NCBI RefSeq assembly: GCF_001514115.1
Contig: NZ_KQ948451.1
Location: forward strand, 33,669-97,668
Source: Streptomyces olivochromogenes
GTDB taxonomy: Bacteria; Actinomycetota; Actinomycetes; Streptomycetales; Streptomycetaceae
DNA: 64,000 nucleotides
Direction: 5' to 3'
The notes beneath the pieces were generated by a model. It did not search any database, was not told where the DNA came from, and was given only the letters and a program-made list of their open reading frames with translations. Position numbers and translations under genes: made by a program. This document shows, piece after piece, positions 6,852 to 15,398 of this stretch (position 1 is the stretch's first letter; every line of letters starts with the position of its first letter).

Positions 6852-9320
6852 GTGGCTGCGAGCGAGGAACAAGACGTGCCGGCCGCCCGCCGACGTTTCA
6901 ACATGGCGGACGCCGCGGCGCTGCTGCTCGACGCCCGGATGACGGTGACCAGCTGGACCGCGGACGCCGAGCGGTTGCTGGGGTACGCGCCCTCCGAGGT
7001 CCTGGGCCGCCGCGCCGCCGACCTGCTGCTTCCGGAGGACTCGGCACGGATCCCCGACCTTGCGGCGCGGTGCCGCGACGGCAACGGCTGGGCGGGACTG
7101 CTGTCCGCGCTGCACCGGGACGGGCACGCGGTCCGAGTGATGGTCCGTGTCGTCCCGATACGGGAGAGCGCCGGGCCGACGCGCTGGGTGGTGCTGCTCG
7201 CCGATCTGGCCGGTGGCCCCGGCTGGGACATGAGCCGGTCGGTGCTGGAGCGGATGAACGCCCGCTCGCCGGTGGGCATCGCCATCGTGGACACGGACCT
7301 GCGTTATGTGTGGTCGAACGCCGCGCTGGAGCAGTTCGGCGGGGGCCCGCCGCACCGGCGGCTGGGGCACAGGCTCGCCGACATCCAGCCGGGCCTGGAC
7401 GCCGAGGCGCTCGAGGGGCAGATGCGCCGGGTACTGGAGAGCGGTCGGCCGGTCATCGGGTACGAGCACGTGGGCCGCATACGGTCCGCGCCGCATCGCG
7501 AGTCCGCGCACTCCTTGTCCTTCATCCGGCTGGAGGACGACCACGGCCATCCGATCGGGGTGTACTACACCGTCGTCGACGTCACCGATCACTACCGTGC
7601 GCGACGGCGGCTGGCGCTGCTCGACCGGGCCGGCGAGCACATCGGGCGCAGTCTGGACATCCTGCACACCGCGCAGGAGCTGGCCGATGTCGCCGTACCG
7701 GGGCTGGCCGACTTCGTCACCGTGGACCTGCTGGAGTCCGTGCTCAGGGGAGCCGAGCCGGTGCCCGGCCGGCTGAGCGACACGGACGTGGTGTCGCTGC
7801 GCCGTGCCGGACAGCAGTCGGTCAGAGCAGGGGTCCCCGAAACCGCTGTCGAGGTGGGTGAGGCCGCGACCTACCAGACGACCTCTCCCCCGGTGCGCGC
7901 TCTGGCCGAGGGCCGGTCCTGGCGTGAGGCGCGGCTGGATCCGCAGGCCAGGAAGTGGAGCACGAGCGCCCGCGAAGGCCCGGCCGCCTCCTTCCTCGAC
8001 CTCGGGCTGCACAGCGCGATGATCGTGCCCGTCCGGGCCCGTGGCGTCACGCTGGGGATCACCACGTTCTTCCGTCGCGAGCGCGAGGACCCCTTCGACG
8101 AGGACGATCTAGGCCTGGCGGAGGAGTTCGTCGGCAGGGCGGCCCTGTGCCTCGACAACGCCCGTCGTTACACCCGTGAGCGCGACGCGGCGCTCGTCCT
8201 CCAGCGCAATCTGCTCCCGCACCGCTTCCCCGAGCAGAACGCGGTGGAGGTCTCGGCCTGCTACCGGCCCGCGGACGAGCTGACGGGCCTCGCCGGGGAC
8301 TGGTTCGACGTCATTCCGCTGTCCGGGGCCCGGGTGGCACTGGTCGTGGGCGAGGTGACCGGTCACGGCATCGACGGCGCCGCCGCCATGGGGCGGCTGC
8401 GCGCCGCCGTACAGACCCTCGCCGATCTGGACCTGTCGCCCGAGGAGGTGCTCGCGCACCTGGACGACCTGGTCAGCCGGGCCGCCCGGGAGGAGGGCAG
8501 CGGCGCGGACACCCTCACCAGCGGGATGCAGGCCGTCGGAGCCAGCTGTCTGTACGTGGTGTACGACCCGGTGAGCGGGCGGTGCGTGATGGCGGGCGCG
8601 GGGCATCCCGCACCCGCGGTGATCGCTCCCGACGGCACCGTCACGTTCGCGGACCTTCCCCGCGGTCCCGCGCTGGGTGTCGCCGGGCTGCCCTTCGAAT
8701 CGGTGGAGTTCACTCTGGAGGAAGGCAGTGTGCTCGCCCTGCACACCGACGGGCTGATCGCCACGCCCCGCACGGGACGGGATCCGGACGCGGGCCGGGA
8801 GCGGTTGCGGGGCGCGTTGGCCTCGCACCGTCAGCCGTTGGACGGCATGTGCCGCACGATCGTGGACGATCTCGTGCCGTCGCGGCCGTACGACGACGTG
8901 GCGCTGCTGATGGCGCGTACCCGCCGGCTCGACGCCGAGCAGGTCGCGACCTGGGACCTGTCCACGGACCCGGCCATGGTCGCCGAGGCCAGGAAGGTGG
9001 CGACGGAGCAGCTGAGCGCGTGGGGCCTGGACGAGCTGGCCTTCACCACCGAGCTGGTCGTGAGCGAGCTCGTCACCAACGCGATCCGGTACGCCTCGGG
9101 GCCGGTCCGGCTGCGTCTGATCACCGAGCGGGCGCTGATCTGCGAGGTCTCCGACAGCGCCGCGACCGCTCCGCATCTGCGGCATCCGAAGACCACCGAC
9201 GAGGGTGGCCGCGGGCTGTTCCTGATCTCCCAGTTCACCCGGCGCTGGGGCACCCGCTACACCGCCGAGGGGAAGGTCATCTGGGCCGAGCAGTCGCTGA
9301 CCACCCAGCCCACGATGTGA
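6852..9320 (+). CDS. SpoIIE-family PP2C phosphatase with PAS, GAF and HATPase domains
   Basis: The 822-residue protein reads as two PAS domains (about 15-125 and 130-250; WTADAERLLGYAPSEVLGR and GIAIVDTDLRYVWSN) and a GAF domain (about 260-435). A PP2C/SpoIIE phosphatase domain follows (about 450-690, with ADELTGLAGDWFDVIPL and GAGHPAP). Last is an anti-sigma-type HATPase (about 700-815, with ELVVSELVTNAIRYA and GGRGLFLI). Such proteins dephosphorylate anti-anti-sigma factors, and the HATPase part resembles anti-sigma kinases, so one chain may both phosphorylate and dephosphorylate a STAS partner. No STAS or sigma gene is adjacent, so the target is encoded elsewhere. GTG start at 6852. Confidence 0.9.
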   Translation: MAASEEQDVPAARRRFNMADAAALLLDARMTVTSWTADAERLLGYAPSEVLGRRAADLLLPEDSARIPDLAARCRDGNGWAGLLSALHRDGHAVRVMVRVVPIRESAGPTRWVVLLADLAGGPGWDMSRSVLERMNARSPVGIAIVDTDLRYVWSNAALEQFGGGPPHRRLGHRLADIQPGLDAEALEGQMRRVLESGRPVIGYEHVGRIRSAPHRESAHSLSFIRLEDDHGHPIGVYYTVVDVTDHYRARRRLALLDRAGEHIGRSLDILHTAQELADVAVPGLADFVTVDLLESVLRGAEPVPGRLSDTDVVSLRRAGQQSVRAGVPETAVEVGEAATYQTTSPPVRALAEGRSWREARLDPQARKWSTSAREGPAASFLDLGLHSAMIVPVRARGVTLGITTFFRREREDPFDEDDLGLAEEFVGRAALCLDNARRYTRERDAALVLQRNLLPHRFPEQNAVEVSACYRPADELTGLAGDWFDVIPLSGARVALVVGEVTGHGIDGAAAMGRLRAAVQTLADLDLSPEEVLAHLDDLVSRAAREEGSGADTLTSGMQAVGASCLYVVYDPVSGRCVMAGAGHPAPAVIAPDGTVTFADLPRGPALGVAGLPFESVEFTLEEGSVLALHTDGLIATPRTGRDPDAGRERLRGALASHRQPLDGMCRTIVDDLVPSRPYDDVALLMARTRRLDAEQVATWDLSTDPAMVAEARKVATEQLSAWGLDELAFTTELVVSELVTNAIRYASGPVRLRLITERALICEVSDSAATAPHLRHPKTTDEGGRGLFLISQFTRRWGTRYTAEGKVIWAEQSLTTQPTM

Positions 9321-9346
9321 CGGAGACGGCCGCACGGCCGCGGGGT

Positions 9347-9739
9347 TCAGCAGTCGCGGAACTCGGGTGACTGGTTGAGGATCTGCGAACGCTGCGAGGT
9401 GAACCGGGAGTGGGTCGCGCCGCCCTGGTCCTCGGGGCGGAAGACGGCGACGCGGTGGCAGTTCATGAAGGCGAGGGTGACGCCGAAGTGCCGTTCCAGG
9501 CTGCCGCGGATCGCGTCGCTGGCGAGCGCCCGCAGCAGCTGGCCGCGTTCCTTCTCGGAGGGCGGCGGAGTGTGGTTGTCGGCGAACTCAGCTGTACCGT
9601 CGCGGAGTTGACGAGCCAGGTCGGCGATGAGGTCGTACGCGTACGGCAGGGACGTACGGACGGTGTCCACGAAGTCCGCTTCGCGGACCGGACCGCGTTC
9701 GGCTTCGGCGAGCAGCTTCGGAGAGACGTCGAGTGACAT
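9347..9739 (-). CDS. small conserved Streptomyces protein (SCO5389-like)
   Basis: The 130-residue protein begins MSLDVSPKLLAEAERGPV and ends NQSPEFRDC. It contains VRTSLPYAYDLIADLARQL, FADNHTPPP and ALASDAIRGSLERHFGV. I recall a widespread Streptomyces family with this same beginning and end; the name given is from memory and should be checked. Its biochemical role is unknown. It is the third gene of a minus-strand run after the L32 paralogue and the ATPase, 68 bases from the ATPase stop, and may share their control. The conserved terminal Cys is notable given that neighbours suggest metal homeostasis. Confidence 0.7.
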   Translation of the reverse strand: MSLDVSPKLLAEAERGPVREADFVDTVRTSLPYAYDLIADLARQLRDGTAEFADNHTPPPSEKERGQLLRALASDAIRGSLERHFGVTLAFMNCHRVAVFRPEDQGGATHSRFTSQRSQILNQSPEFRDC

Positions 9740-9807
9740 GAGAGTGGCAGTCCTGTCGCTAGGTGGTTCGGTGGTGCGCCGGTCGCACTCCGGCCGTGCG
9801 CGGGGGG

Positions 9808-10770
9808 TCAGTCGGCGGACGGCTCGAGGGCGGTGGGGCCGTGCCGGAAGTCGGGGTCGATCTGTGCGGACAGGTCGGTCCCGGTGGCCCGGTCGGCCCA
9901 GGCCGCGGCGTTGCGGAGGTGGAAGGCGACGGCGTGTTCCTGGAAGGCCGTCCAGTCCTTGGTACGGGCGTCCAGGGCCGTCCGCATGTGGCGCAGCGCG
10001 TGGATGTTGTGCGGTTCGAGGTCGCCGTGGGGGCGCCCCTGCTCCTGGGCGCGCACCCAGGAGGAGTGCCGGACGTACGTCAGGAGGTCGTCGCCGACGT
10101 GTTCCTTGAGGAAGAGCAGGTCGTCCTCGCCGGTGACCTTGTTGCCGATCACCGCGATCGGGATGCCGAACTCCCTGGCGTGGTCGCGGTACTGGCGGTA
10201 GACGGAGACGCCCTTGCGGGTGGGTTCGGCGACCAGGAAGGTCATGTCGAAGCGGGTGAAGAGTCCGGAGGCGAAGGCGTCGGCACCGGCGGTCATGTCG
10301 ACGACGACGTACTCGCCGGGCCCGTCGACGAGATGGTTGAGGTACAGCTCCACCGCTCCGAGTTTGGAGTGGTAGCAGGCCACGCCGAGATCGCTCTCGT
10401 CGAACTCACCGGTGACCATCAGCGGTACGCCGCCGACCCGTTGGAGGTGCGGGGTGTGCACCGGGTCGTCGCCGAGCAGGCGCAGCAGGCGTGAGCCGCG
10501 GCCCGGCGGAGTGGTCTTGATCATGGCCTCGGGCGAGGTGATGCGCGGGTTGCTGCCGCGCAGGTGGGCCTTGATCTCGCCGAGCCGCGCACTGAGGGGC
10601 GGGGCGGCGAAGGTCTCGTGGTCACCGAGGCCGAGGGCGTGTGCCAGGTGCTGGTTGATGTCGCCGTCGATGGCGACGACGGGCGCGCCGGAGTGCGCCA
10701 GCCGGCGGGAGAAGAGGGCCGACAGTGTGGTCTTGCCGCTGCCGCCCTTTCCGACGAAGGCCGCGCGCAT
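9808..10770 (-). CDS. CooC/MinD-like P-loop ATPase
   Basis: The 320-residue protein starts with a deviant Walker A, FVGKGGSGKTTLSALF, followed by switch I AIDGDINQHLAHALG and the Walker B-like YVVVDMTAGADAFASG. This is the SIMIBI layout of CooC and ArsA/MinD proteins; CooC itself delivers nickel to CO dehydrogenase. I do not see the CXC metal motif typical of CooC, so metal handling is inferred mainly from context. The ATG at 10770 lies one base past the L32 stop, so the two are translationally coupled. A P-loop enzyme tied to a zinc-independent ribosomal protein may serve in metal redistribution. Target unknown. Confidence 0.85.
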   Translation of the reverse strand: MRAAFVGKGGSGKTTLSALFSRRLAHSGAPVVAIDGDINQHLAHALGLGDHETFAAPPLSARLGEIKAHLRGSNPRITSPEAMIKTTPPGRGSRLLRLLGDDPVHTPHLQRVGGVPLMVTGEFDESDLGVACYHSKLGAVELYLNHLVDGPGEYVVVDMTAGADAFASGLFTRFDMTFLVAEPTRKGVSVYRQYRDHAREFGIPIAVIGNKVTGEDDLLFLKEHVGDDLLTYVRHSSWVRAQEQGRPHGDLEPHNIHALRHMRTALDARTKDWTAFQEHAVAFHLRNAAAWADRATGTDLSAQIDPDFRHGPTALEPSAD

Positions 10771-10771
10771 G

Positions 10772-10942
10772 TCAGCCCTCCGGGCGCAGCAGGCCGCGCT
10801 CGTACGCCTTGGCCAGTCGCTGCGGTACGAGGTGGGAGGCGCCGTCGACGGTGACCGGGACCAGTCGCGCCGTGGCGGCCTTCCACTGGGCGCGGCGGTG
10901 GCGGGTGTTGCTGCGGGACATCTTGCGTTTGGGCACGGCCAT
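10772..10942 (-). CDS. rpmF: ribosomal protein bL32, zinc-free (C-minus) paralogue
   Basis: The 56-residue protein begins [17 protein letters not shown], the universal L32 start, but its second half is [20 protein letters not shown] with no Cys pairs. The zinc-binding form has two CxxC pairs there. Actinobacteria express such C-minus paralogues under zinc starvation, under control of Zur, to replace the zinc-bearing copy and free zinc. ATG at 10942 has TTGGAG eight bases upstream; an in-frame ATG twelve bases earlier would add METD and does not fit the family. The gene heads an operon with a P-loop ATPase. A Zur-like box lies 39 bases upstream. Confidence 0.93.
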   Translation of the reverse strand: MAVPKRKMSRSNTRHRRAQWKAATARLVPVTVDGASHLVPQRLAKAYERGLLRPEG

Positions 10943-10980
10943 GTCGGTCTCCAAGGTAGGTGGACACGGCTCACGCTATC

Positions 10981-11001
10981 TGAAAATGGATCTCATTTCC
11001 A
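10981..11001. promoter_or_regulatory. candidate Zur box
   Basis: TGAAAATGGATCTCA at 10981-10995 fits the remembered actinobacterial Zur box (TGAAAATGATTTTCA) at 12 of 15 positions. It overlaps a second, weaker palindrome, TGGATCTCATTTCCA, at 10987-11001. The site lies 39 bases upstream of the zinc-free L32 start and 150 bases upstream of the divergent gene at 11151. The AT-rich patch stands out in this GC-rich sequence. Confidence 0.65.
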
Positions 11002-11150
11002 AGCTGGCGCGCGGGGCGCGTACCGGCTGCGCACGGAGCATGCGCGAGGCACAGAGGGCGCGCCGACAGCCTTGCGGCCAAGTGAAGTTGACAGATTGTT
11101 GACCAATTCCAAGGCGAGTGGTGACCGAGGCCGCCACTATGGTCGGCCGC

Positions 11151-11831
11151 ATGTCCTCACACCCCCCACGGACTCCGGCCCTCCCTGTCCTCCCGTATCG
11201 GAAACCGACCCGTGACCGGGACTATTGGGTCTTCGACGATGTGCTGCCCGACGTGGACGCCGTCCGGGCGCGCTGTCTCGCCAAGGACGAGTGGGCCAAG
11301 GGCTACCCGTACACCTCGGAGAGCTGGCCGGGCCTGCGGACGATGCCGGGTCTCGATCCGGGCGAACTGGCCCGTGTGGAACGGCTGGTGAAGAAGGCCA
11401 CCGGCGCGAAGGAGCTGTGGGTGCAGAGCACGCCCTCCGGGGGCACGCTCAACCACAACTGCGTCCAGGTGGTCGGCAAGGACGAGGGCCAACCGCGCCC
11501 GCACACCGACTCCCGCGCGCTGTGCCGGTACGCCGCCGTGCTCTATCTCAACCCGGTCGTACCCAAGAGCTGCGGAACGAGCTTCTACCGGCAGAGCCTG
11601 CCCGGCGGCCGGCTCGGCGGCAACGTGGTGGCGGCTCCGCACAACAACCTGGTCGACGCGCTGGGTACGCGGTTCGTGGCGCCGGACTCCTTCGTCGAGG
11701 ACCTCGAGGTCCCGCACCGCTACAACCGACTGCTCCTCTACCACGCCAACCTGATGCACAGCGCCACCGCCTACTGGGGCAGCACGATGGAGGACAAGCG
11801 GATGACCGCGGTCTTCTTCTGGATGGCGTGA
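11151..11831 (+). CDS. DUF6445-like protein, possible 2-oxoglutarate/iron oxygenase fold
   Basis: The 226-residue protein begins MSSHPPRTPALPVLPYRK. It contains a possible iron-binding layout: PHTDSRALCRYAAVLYLN (His-x-Asp) and, about 95 residues later, LLLYHANLMHSATAYWGS (His). It ends KRMTAVFFWMA. This resembles the double-stranded beta-helix dioxygenases, and I recall it being classed as DUF6445, which has no firmly known reaction. ATG at 11151 is preferred; ATG at 11139 is also in frame. It diverges from the zinc-starvation-like operon with the Zur-like site between them, so the two directions may be co-regulated. Confidence 0.7.
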   Translation: MSSHPPRTPALPVLPYRKPTRDRDYWVFDDVLPDVDAVRARCLAKDEWAKGYPYTSESWPGLRTMPGLDPGELARVERLVKKATGAKELWVQSTPSGGTLNHNCVQVVGKDEGQPRPHTDSRALCRYAAVLYLNPVVPKSCGTSFYRQSLPGGRLGGNVVAAPHNNLVDALGTRFVAPDSFVEDLEVPHRYNRLLLYHANLMHSATAYWGSTMEDKRMTAVFFWMA

Positions 11832-11846
11832 GCCCATGTGCCGACG

Positions 11847-11884
11847 CCGAGCGGCCCCGGACTGTGGAGTCCGGGGCCGCTCGG
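11847..11884. terminator. bidirectional hairpin terminator
   Basis: CCGAGCGGCCCCGGACT pairs perfectly with AGTCCGGGGCCGCTCGG across a four-base GTGG loop. The 17-bp stem lies between two convergent genes. There is no U-run, as is usual in Streptomyces. Confidence 0.9.
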
Positions 11885-11903
11885 CTGTGCGGGGCGGTGA
11901 TGC

Positions 11904-13472
11904 TCAGTTGCCCATGAGTTCGCGTTCGATGGAGGCCAGCTCGTCGGCGCTGCCCTGGACCTTGGGGCCGGTGAACCACTTGCGGGCCGACAGCAACCAC
12001 CAGGCGCCGGCGAAGCCGAGGACGACGACGACCGCGATCGGCGCGTAGTTGAAGGACTTGGCAGTGACCGGGCTGACCTGCGGGAGCATGAAGAGGATGG
12101 TCACGCAGGCGACCCAGCCCACGGCGACGACCGCGACGGGCTTGCTCCAGCGGCCGAGGTTCCAGGGGCCGGCCGCGAAGTCGTCGCCCTGGCGCAGCCG
12201 CAGATAGATCGGGATGACGTAGGCGATGAAGAGTCCGATGACCGCGATCGAGGTGACGGCGGCGTACGCGGTGGGGTTGATCAGGTAGGGCAGGCCGAGG
12301 AGGAAGGCGCCGCCCGAGGCGAGCCACACCGCGTTGGACGGCGTGCGGGTGCGGTCACTGATCCGGTGCCAGAACGCCGACCCTGGCAGCGCGCCGTCCC
12401 GCGAGAAGGCGTAGATCATCCGGGAGTTGGCGGTCACCGAGGACATCCCGCAGAAGAACTGGGCGCCGATGACGATGAGGAGCAGCAGCTTGCCGCCGGT
12501 GTCGCCCAGGGCGTCGAGGAAGATCTGCACCGGGGGCACACCGGTGGAGCTGCCGAGCGCACCGTCGTAGCTCTGGATCGCGAAGGTGACGCCGATCAGC
12601 AGGATCCAGCCCGCCACCAGCGAGACGAGGATGGAGTTGACGATGCCGCGGGGTCCGGAGCGGGCCGCGTCGTGGGTCTCCTCGGTCATGTGGGCGGAGG
12701 CGTCGAAGCCGGTCAGGGTGTACTGGGCGAGCAGCAGGCCCAGCAGGGAGACGTACAGGCCGGATCCCCAGCCGGTGTTGTTGACGAAGTGGCCGAAGAC
12801 GAAGCCCGCCGACTGGTGGTGGGAGGGGAAGACGACCAGCGCGAGGACGACGACCGCGACCCCGATGACCTGCCACCAGACGCTGATGTTGTTGAGCAGG
12901 GCGACGAGCTTGACGCCGCGCACGTTCAGGAGCGCGTGGACGAGCAGGGTGATGCCGAAGAGGAGCACGGTGTGGCCGGGGGTGGCGGTGAAGCCGAACT
13001 GGAGGTCCAGGAAGGCGTTGAGGAACTGGGCCAGACCGAAGTCGATGCCCGCGGTGACGGCGACCTGGCCGAGGAAGTTGAACCAGCCGGTGAACCAGGC
13101 CCAGGCCGGGCCTCTGCTCTTGGCGAGCTTGGCCGCCCAGTAGTAGAGGCCGCCCGCGGTCGGGTAGCTGGAGCACACCTCGGCCATGCCCAGGCCGACG
13201 GTGAGGGTGAGGACACCGACGATCGGCCAGCCCCACACCATGACGGCGGGGCCGCCGGTGTTCATGCCGAAGCCGTAGAGCGTCATACAGCCGGAGAGGA
13301 TGCAGATGATCGTGAACGACACGGCGAAGTTCGAGAACGGCGACATGCTGCGCTCGAGTTCCTGCGCGTAGCCGAGCTCGTGCAGCCGGGCCTCGTCGTC
13401 GGTCATCGTGGGTGCCGCGCTGTCGTTCGGTCCGGGTGAGCCGGTCTTGTCCAGGGTGTTGTCCGAAGCCAC
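11904..13472 (-). CDS. APC-family amino-acid permease
   Basis: The 522-residue protein has a short cytoplasmic N-terminus (DEARLHELGYAQELERSMS) and then about twelve hydrophobic segments. The APC motif is seen at the first span (FSNFAVSFTIICILSG, then MTLYGFGMNTGGPAVMVWGWP). YAFSRDGALPGS is typical of GABA/choline-like (ACT subfamily) permeases. It should import an amino acid or amine by proton symport; the substrate is not decidable. The GTG start follows GGGGATC. It is 109 bases downstream of an SDR gene on the same strand and close to a PucR regulator, suggesting an uptake-plus-oxidation module. Confidence 0.88.
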   Translation of the reverse strand: MASDNTLDKTGSPGPNDSAAPTMTDDEARLHELGYAQELERSMSPFSNFAVSFTIICILSGCMTLYGFGMNTGGPAVMVWGWPIVGVLTLTVGLGMAEVCSSYPTAGGLYYWAAKLAKSRGPAWAWFTGWFNFLGQVAVTAGIDFGLAQFLNAFLDLQFGFTATPGHTVLLFGITLLVHALLNVRGVKLVALLNNISVWWQVIGVAVVVLALVVFPSHHQSAGFVFGHFVNNTGWGSGLYVSLLGLLLAQYTLTGFDASAHMTEETHDAARSGPRGIVNSILVSLVAGWILLIGVTFAIQSYDGALGSSTGVPPVQIFLDALGDTGGKLLLLIVIGAQFFCGMSSVTANSRMIYAFSRDGALPGSAFWHRISDRTRTPSNAVWLASGGAFLLGLPYLINPTAYAAVTSIAVIGLFIAYVIPIYLRLRQGDDFAAGPWNLGRWSKPVAVVAVGWVACVTILFMLPQVSPVTAKSFNYAPIAVVVVLGFAGAWWLLSARKWFTGPKVQGSADELASIERELMGN

Positions 13473-13581
13473 GGGTGATCCCCTTTGTGTGCTGGGCCGG
13501 TTGGGAGGGTGTACGGCGCGGACGGCGCACCTCGCGCGCAGGGCGCGAGCGGCGCGGTGGCGGGTGGCGGGTGGGTGACGG

Positions 13582-14382
13582 CTACTGCGACGTCATGCCG
13601 CCGTCGACCGCGACGACGCTTCCGGTCATGAAGCTCGCCTCGTCGGAGGCGAGGAAGAGGGCCACGTTCGCAATCTCGCGGGGCTGCCCCGGACGCCCGA
13701 TGGGCTGGAAGGAATCGATGGTGTCGTAGACGTGCTCAAGGCCGCCGAGGAGCTTGGCGTGCGCGTGGTTGATCGGCGTGTCGACCCATCCCGGGCAGAT
13801 CACGTTGCAGCGGATGCCCTGCTTGACGTAGTCCAGTGCCACGCCCTTCGTGAGCATCACGCTGGCACCCTTGGAGGCAGAGTAAACAGTGAGGAAGGGC
13901 TCGCTGACCAGCCCGTTGACGCTGGAGATGTTCACGATCGAGCCGCCGCCCGCGGTGAGCATGTGTGGAATGACCGCGCGGCAGCCGTAGAGCTGGCCCT
14001 TGACGTTCACATCGAGGGTCTTGTCGATGATGTCGTCGGGGACCTCGTGCAGCAGCCCCGGCAGGTTGACGCCCGCGTTGTTGACCAGGACGTCCACGCG
14101 GCCCCAGCGGGCCACCGCGGCCTCGACCATCGCGTCGACCTCGGCGCTGGAGGACACGTCCACCGCGCGGCCCTCGGCCACTCCGCCGGCCGCGGTGATC
14201 TCCGCGGCCGTCTCCCGCGCGGTGTTCTCGGACAGGTCGGCGCACAGCACCTTGCCGCCCTCCTCCGCCAGCCGGTGGGCGATCGCCCGGCCGATGCCGG
14301 ATCCGGCGCCGGTCACGACGCAGACTTTGTCCGCGACCCGGCCCGTGGGCGGCGCGGAGGGGGTGGTGGTCGGAGTTGCCAT
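13582..14382 (-). CDS. SDR family oxidoreductase, glucose-dehydrogenase type (copy A)
   Basis: The 266-residue protein is a classical short-chain dehydrogenase. It has the cofactor motif TGAGSGIG, an acidic residue at the end of the second strand (CADLSEN) suggesting NAD preference, NNAG, the catalytic Ser in VNISSVNG, and YSASKGA. The C-terminal portion GWVDTPINHAHAKLLGGLEHV closely matches the divergent SDR at 14625, so the two are paralogues. ATG at 14382 has GAAAGAG upstream. It is followed by an amino-acid permease and likely oxidises an alcohol derived from the imported compound; the substrate is unknown. Confidence 0.88.
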   Translation of the reverse strand: MATPTTTPSAPPTGRVADKVCVVTGAGSGIGRAIAHRLAEEGGKVLCADLSENTARETAAEITAAGGVAEGRAVDVSSSAEVDAMVEAAVARWGRVDVLVNNAGVNLPGLLHEVPDDIIDKTLDVNVKGQLYGCRAVIPHMLTAGGGSIVNISSVNGLVSEPFLTVYSASKGASVMLTKGVALDYVKQGIRCNVICPGWVDTPINHAHAKLLGGLEHVYDTIDSFQPIGRPGQPREIANVALFLASDEASFMTGSVVAVDGGMTSQ

Positions 14383-14469
14383 GGGCTCTCTTTCCGGTCG
14401 CGTGACGCGTTTTGACGCTTGGAACATTCGCCAACGACCCGTCCGGTCGAGCTGCGGGGAGCAGGCGAT

Positions 14470-14498
14470 CACAGACCAGAGAGCGCTTCTGGTCTGTG
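14470..14498. promoter_or_regulatory. 11-bp inverted repeat between divergent SDR genes
   Basis: CACAGACCAGA and TCTGGTCTGTG form a perfect inverted repeat around GAGCGCT. It lies about 88 bases from the start of copy A and 127 from copy B. A second, shorter repeat (TGTTGGG at 14523, CCCAACA at 14561) is nearby. It is a candidate operator for the PucR regulator encoded downstream. Confidence 0.55.
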
Positions 14499-14624
14499 TC
14501 TTCGCCGTGGAGGTGCCCTAATGTTGGGGCGTCCGGGCCCATAAGTCATTGGACGATCTCCCAACAATCGAGCGTTCGATCCGTGGGACCTTCCGAAGGC
14601 CCGCACGATCACCGGGGGCACGAA

Positions 14625-15386
14625 TTGATCGATCTCGACGGCAAGGTGGCTGTGGTCACCGGCGCGGCCAGCGGTATCGGACGGGCCATCACGCGCGGGT
14701 TCGTGGCGGCCGGGGCGAAGGTGCTCGCCGCCGACATCGACGAGGCGGGGGTGTGGCGCACGGCCGAACTGTGCGACGACCCCACCGCGGTCGAGCCGCT
14801 GCGCGCCGACGTCTCCGACCCCGACGACGTCGCCGCGGCCGTCGAGACGGCCGAGCGGACCTGGGGCCGCGTCACCACGATGGTCAACAACGCGGCCGTC
14901 TCGATTCCCGGCAATGTGCTGGAGACCTCCGTCGAGGACTTCGACCGCATGCTCGCGGTCAACCTGCGCGGGGTGTTCCTCGGCTGCAAGTACGCGGTGC
15001 CCGCGCTGCTGCGCGCGGGCGGTGGCTCGATCATCAACATGGGCTCGGTCAACAGCCTCGTCGCGGAACCGGTGCTGGCCGGATACACCGCGAGCAAGGG
15101 CGGCGTCCTGATGCTGACCAAGGCGGTGGCCCGCGACTTCGCCACCTCCGGCGTGCGCTGCAACTGCATCTGCCCCGGCTGGGTCGACACGCCCATCAAC
15201 CTCGCCCACGCCGAGCGGATGGGCGGGATCGAGTCGGTCCGGGACGCCCTGCCGTCCTGGCAGCCGATCGGGCGCGAGGGGCGCCCTGACGAGATCGCGG
15301 CGGTCGCGCTGTTCCTGGCCTCGGACCTGTCCTCGTTCATGACCGGGTCGGCCGTCGTCGCCGACGGCGGTATGACGGCGATCTGA
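14625..15386 (+). CDS. SDR family oxidoreductase (copy B), TTG start
   Basis: The 253-residue protein begins LIDLDGKVAVVTGAASGIG and has NNAAVS, the Ser in INMGSVNS, and YTASKGG. It keeps the same C-terminal block as copy A (GWVDTPINLAHAERMGGIE). TTG at 14625 is the only reasonable start just before the first beta strand and has GGGGG eight bases upstream; the open frame extends upstream without a suitable start. AADID after the second strand suggests NAD use. It is 12 bases from the PucR gene and surely co-transcribed with it. Substrate unknown; it may act in series with copy A. Confidence 0.87.
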   Translation: MIDLDGKVAVVTGAASGIGRAITRGFVAAGAKVLAADIDEAGVWRTAELCDDPTAVEPLRADVSDPDDVAAAVETAERTWGRVTTMVNNAAVSIPGNVLETSVEDFDRMLAVNLRGVFLGCKYAVPALLRAGGGSIINMGSVNSLVAEPVLAGYTASKGGVLMLTKAVARDFATSGVRCNCICPGWVDTPINLAHAERMGGIESVRDALPSWQPIGREGRPDEIAAVALFLASDLSSFMTGSAVVADGGMTAI

Positions 15387-15398
15387 GGACGGACCGAG

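Noticed and set aside
12366..13439. Long plus-strand frame opposite the permease, rich in Asp/Glu/Val
   Set aside because: It is the typical mirror image of a transmembrane gene, with no domain.
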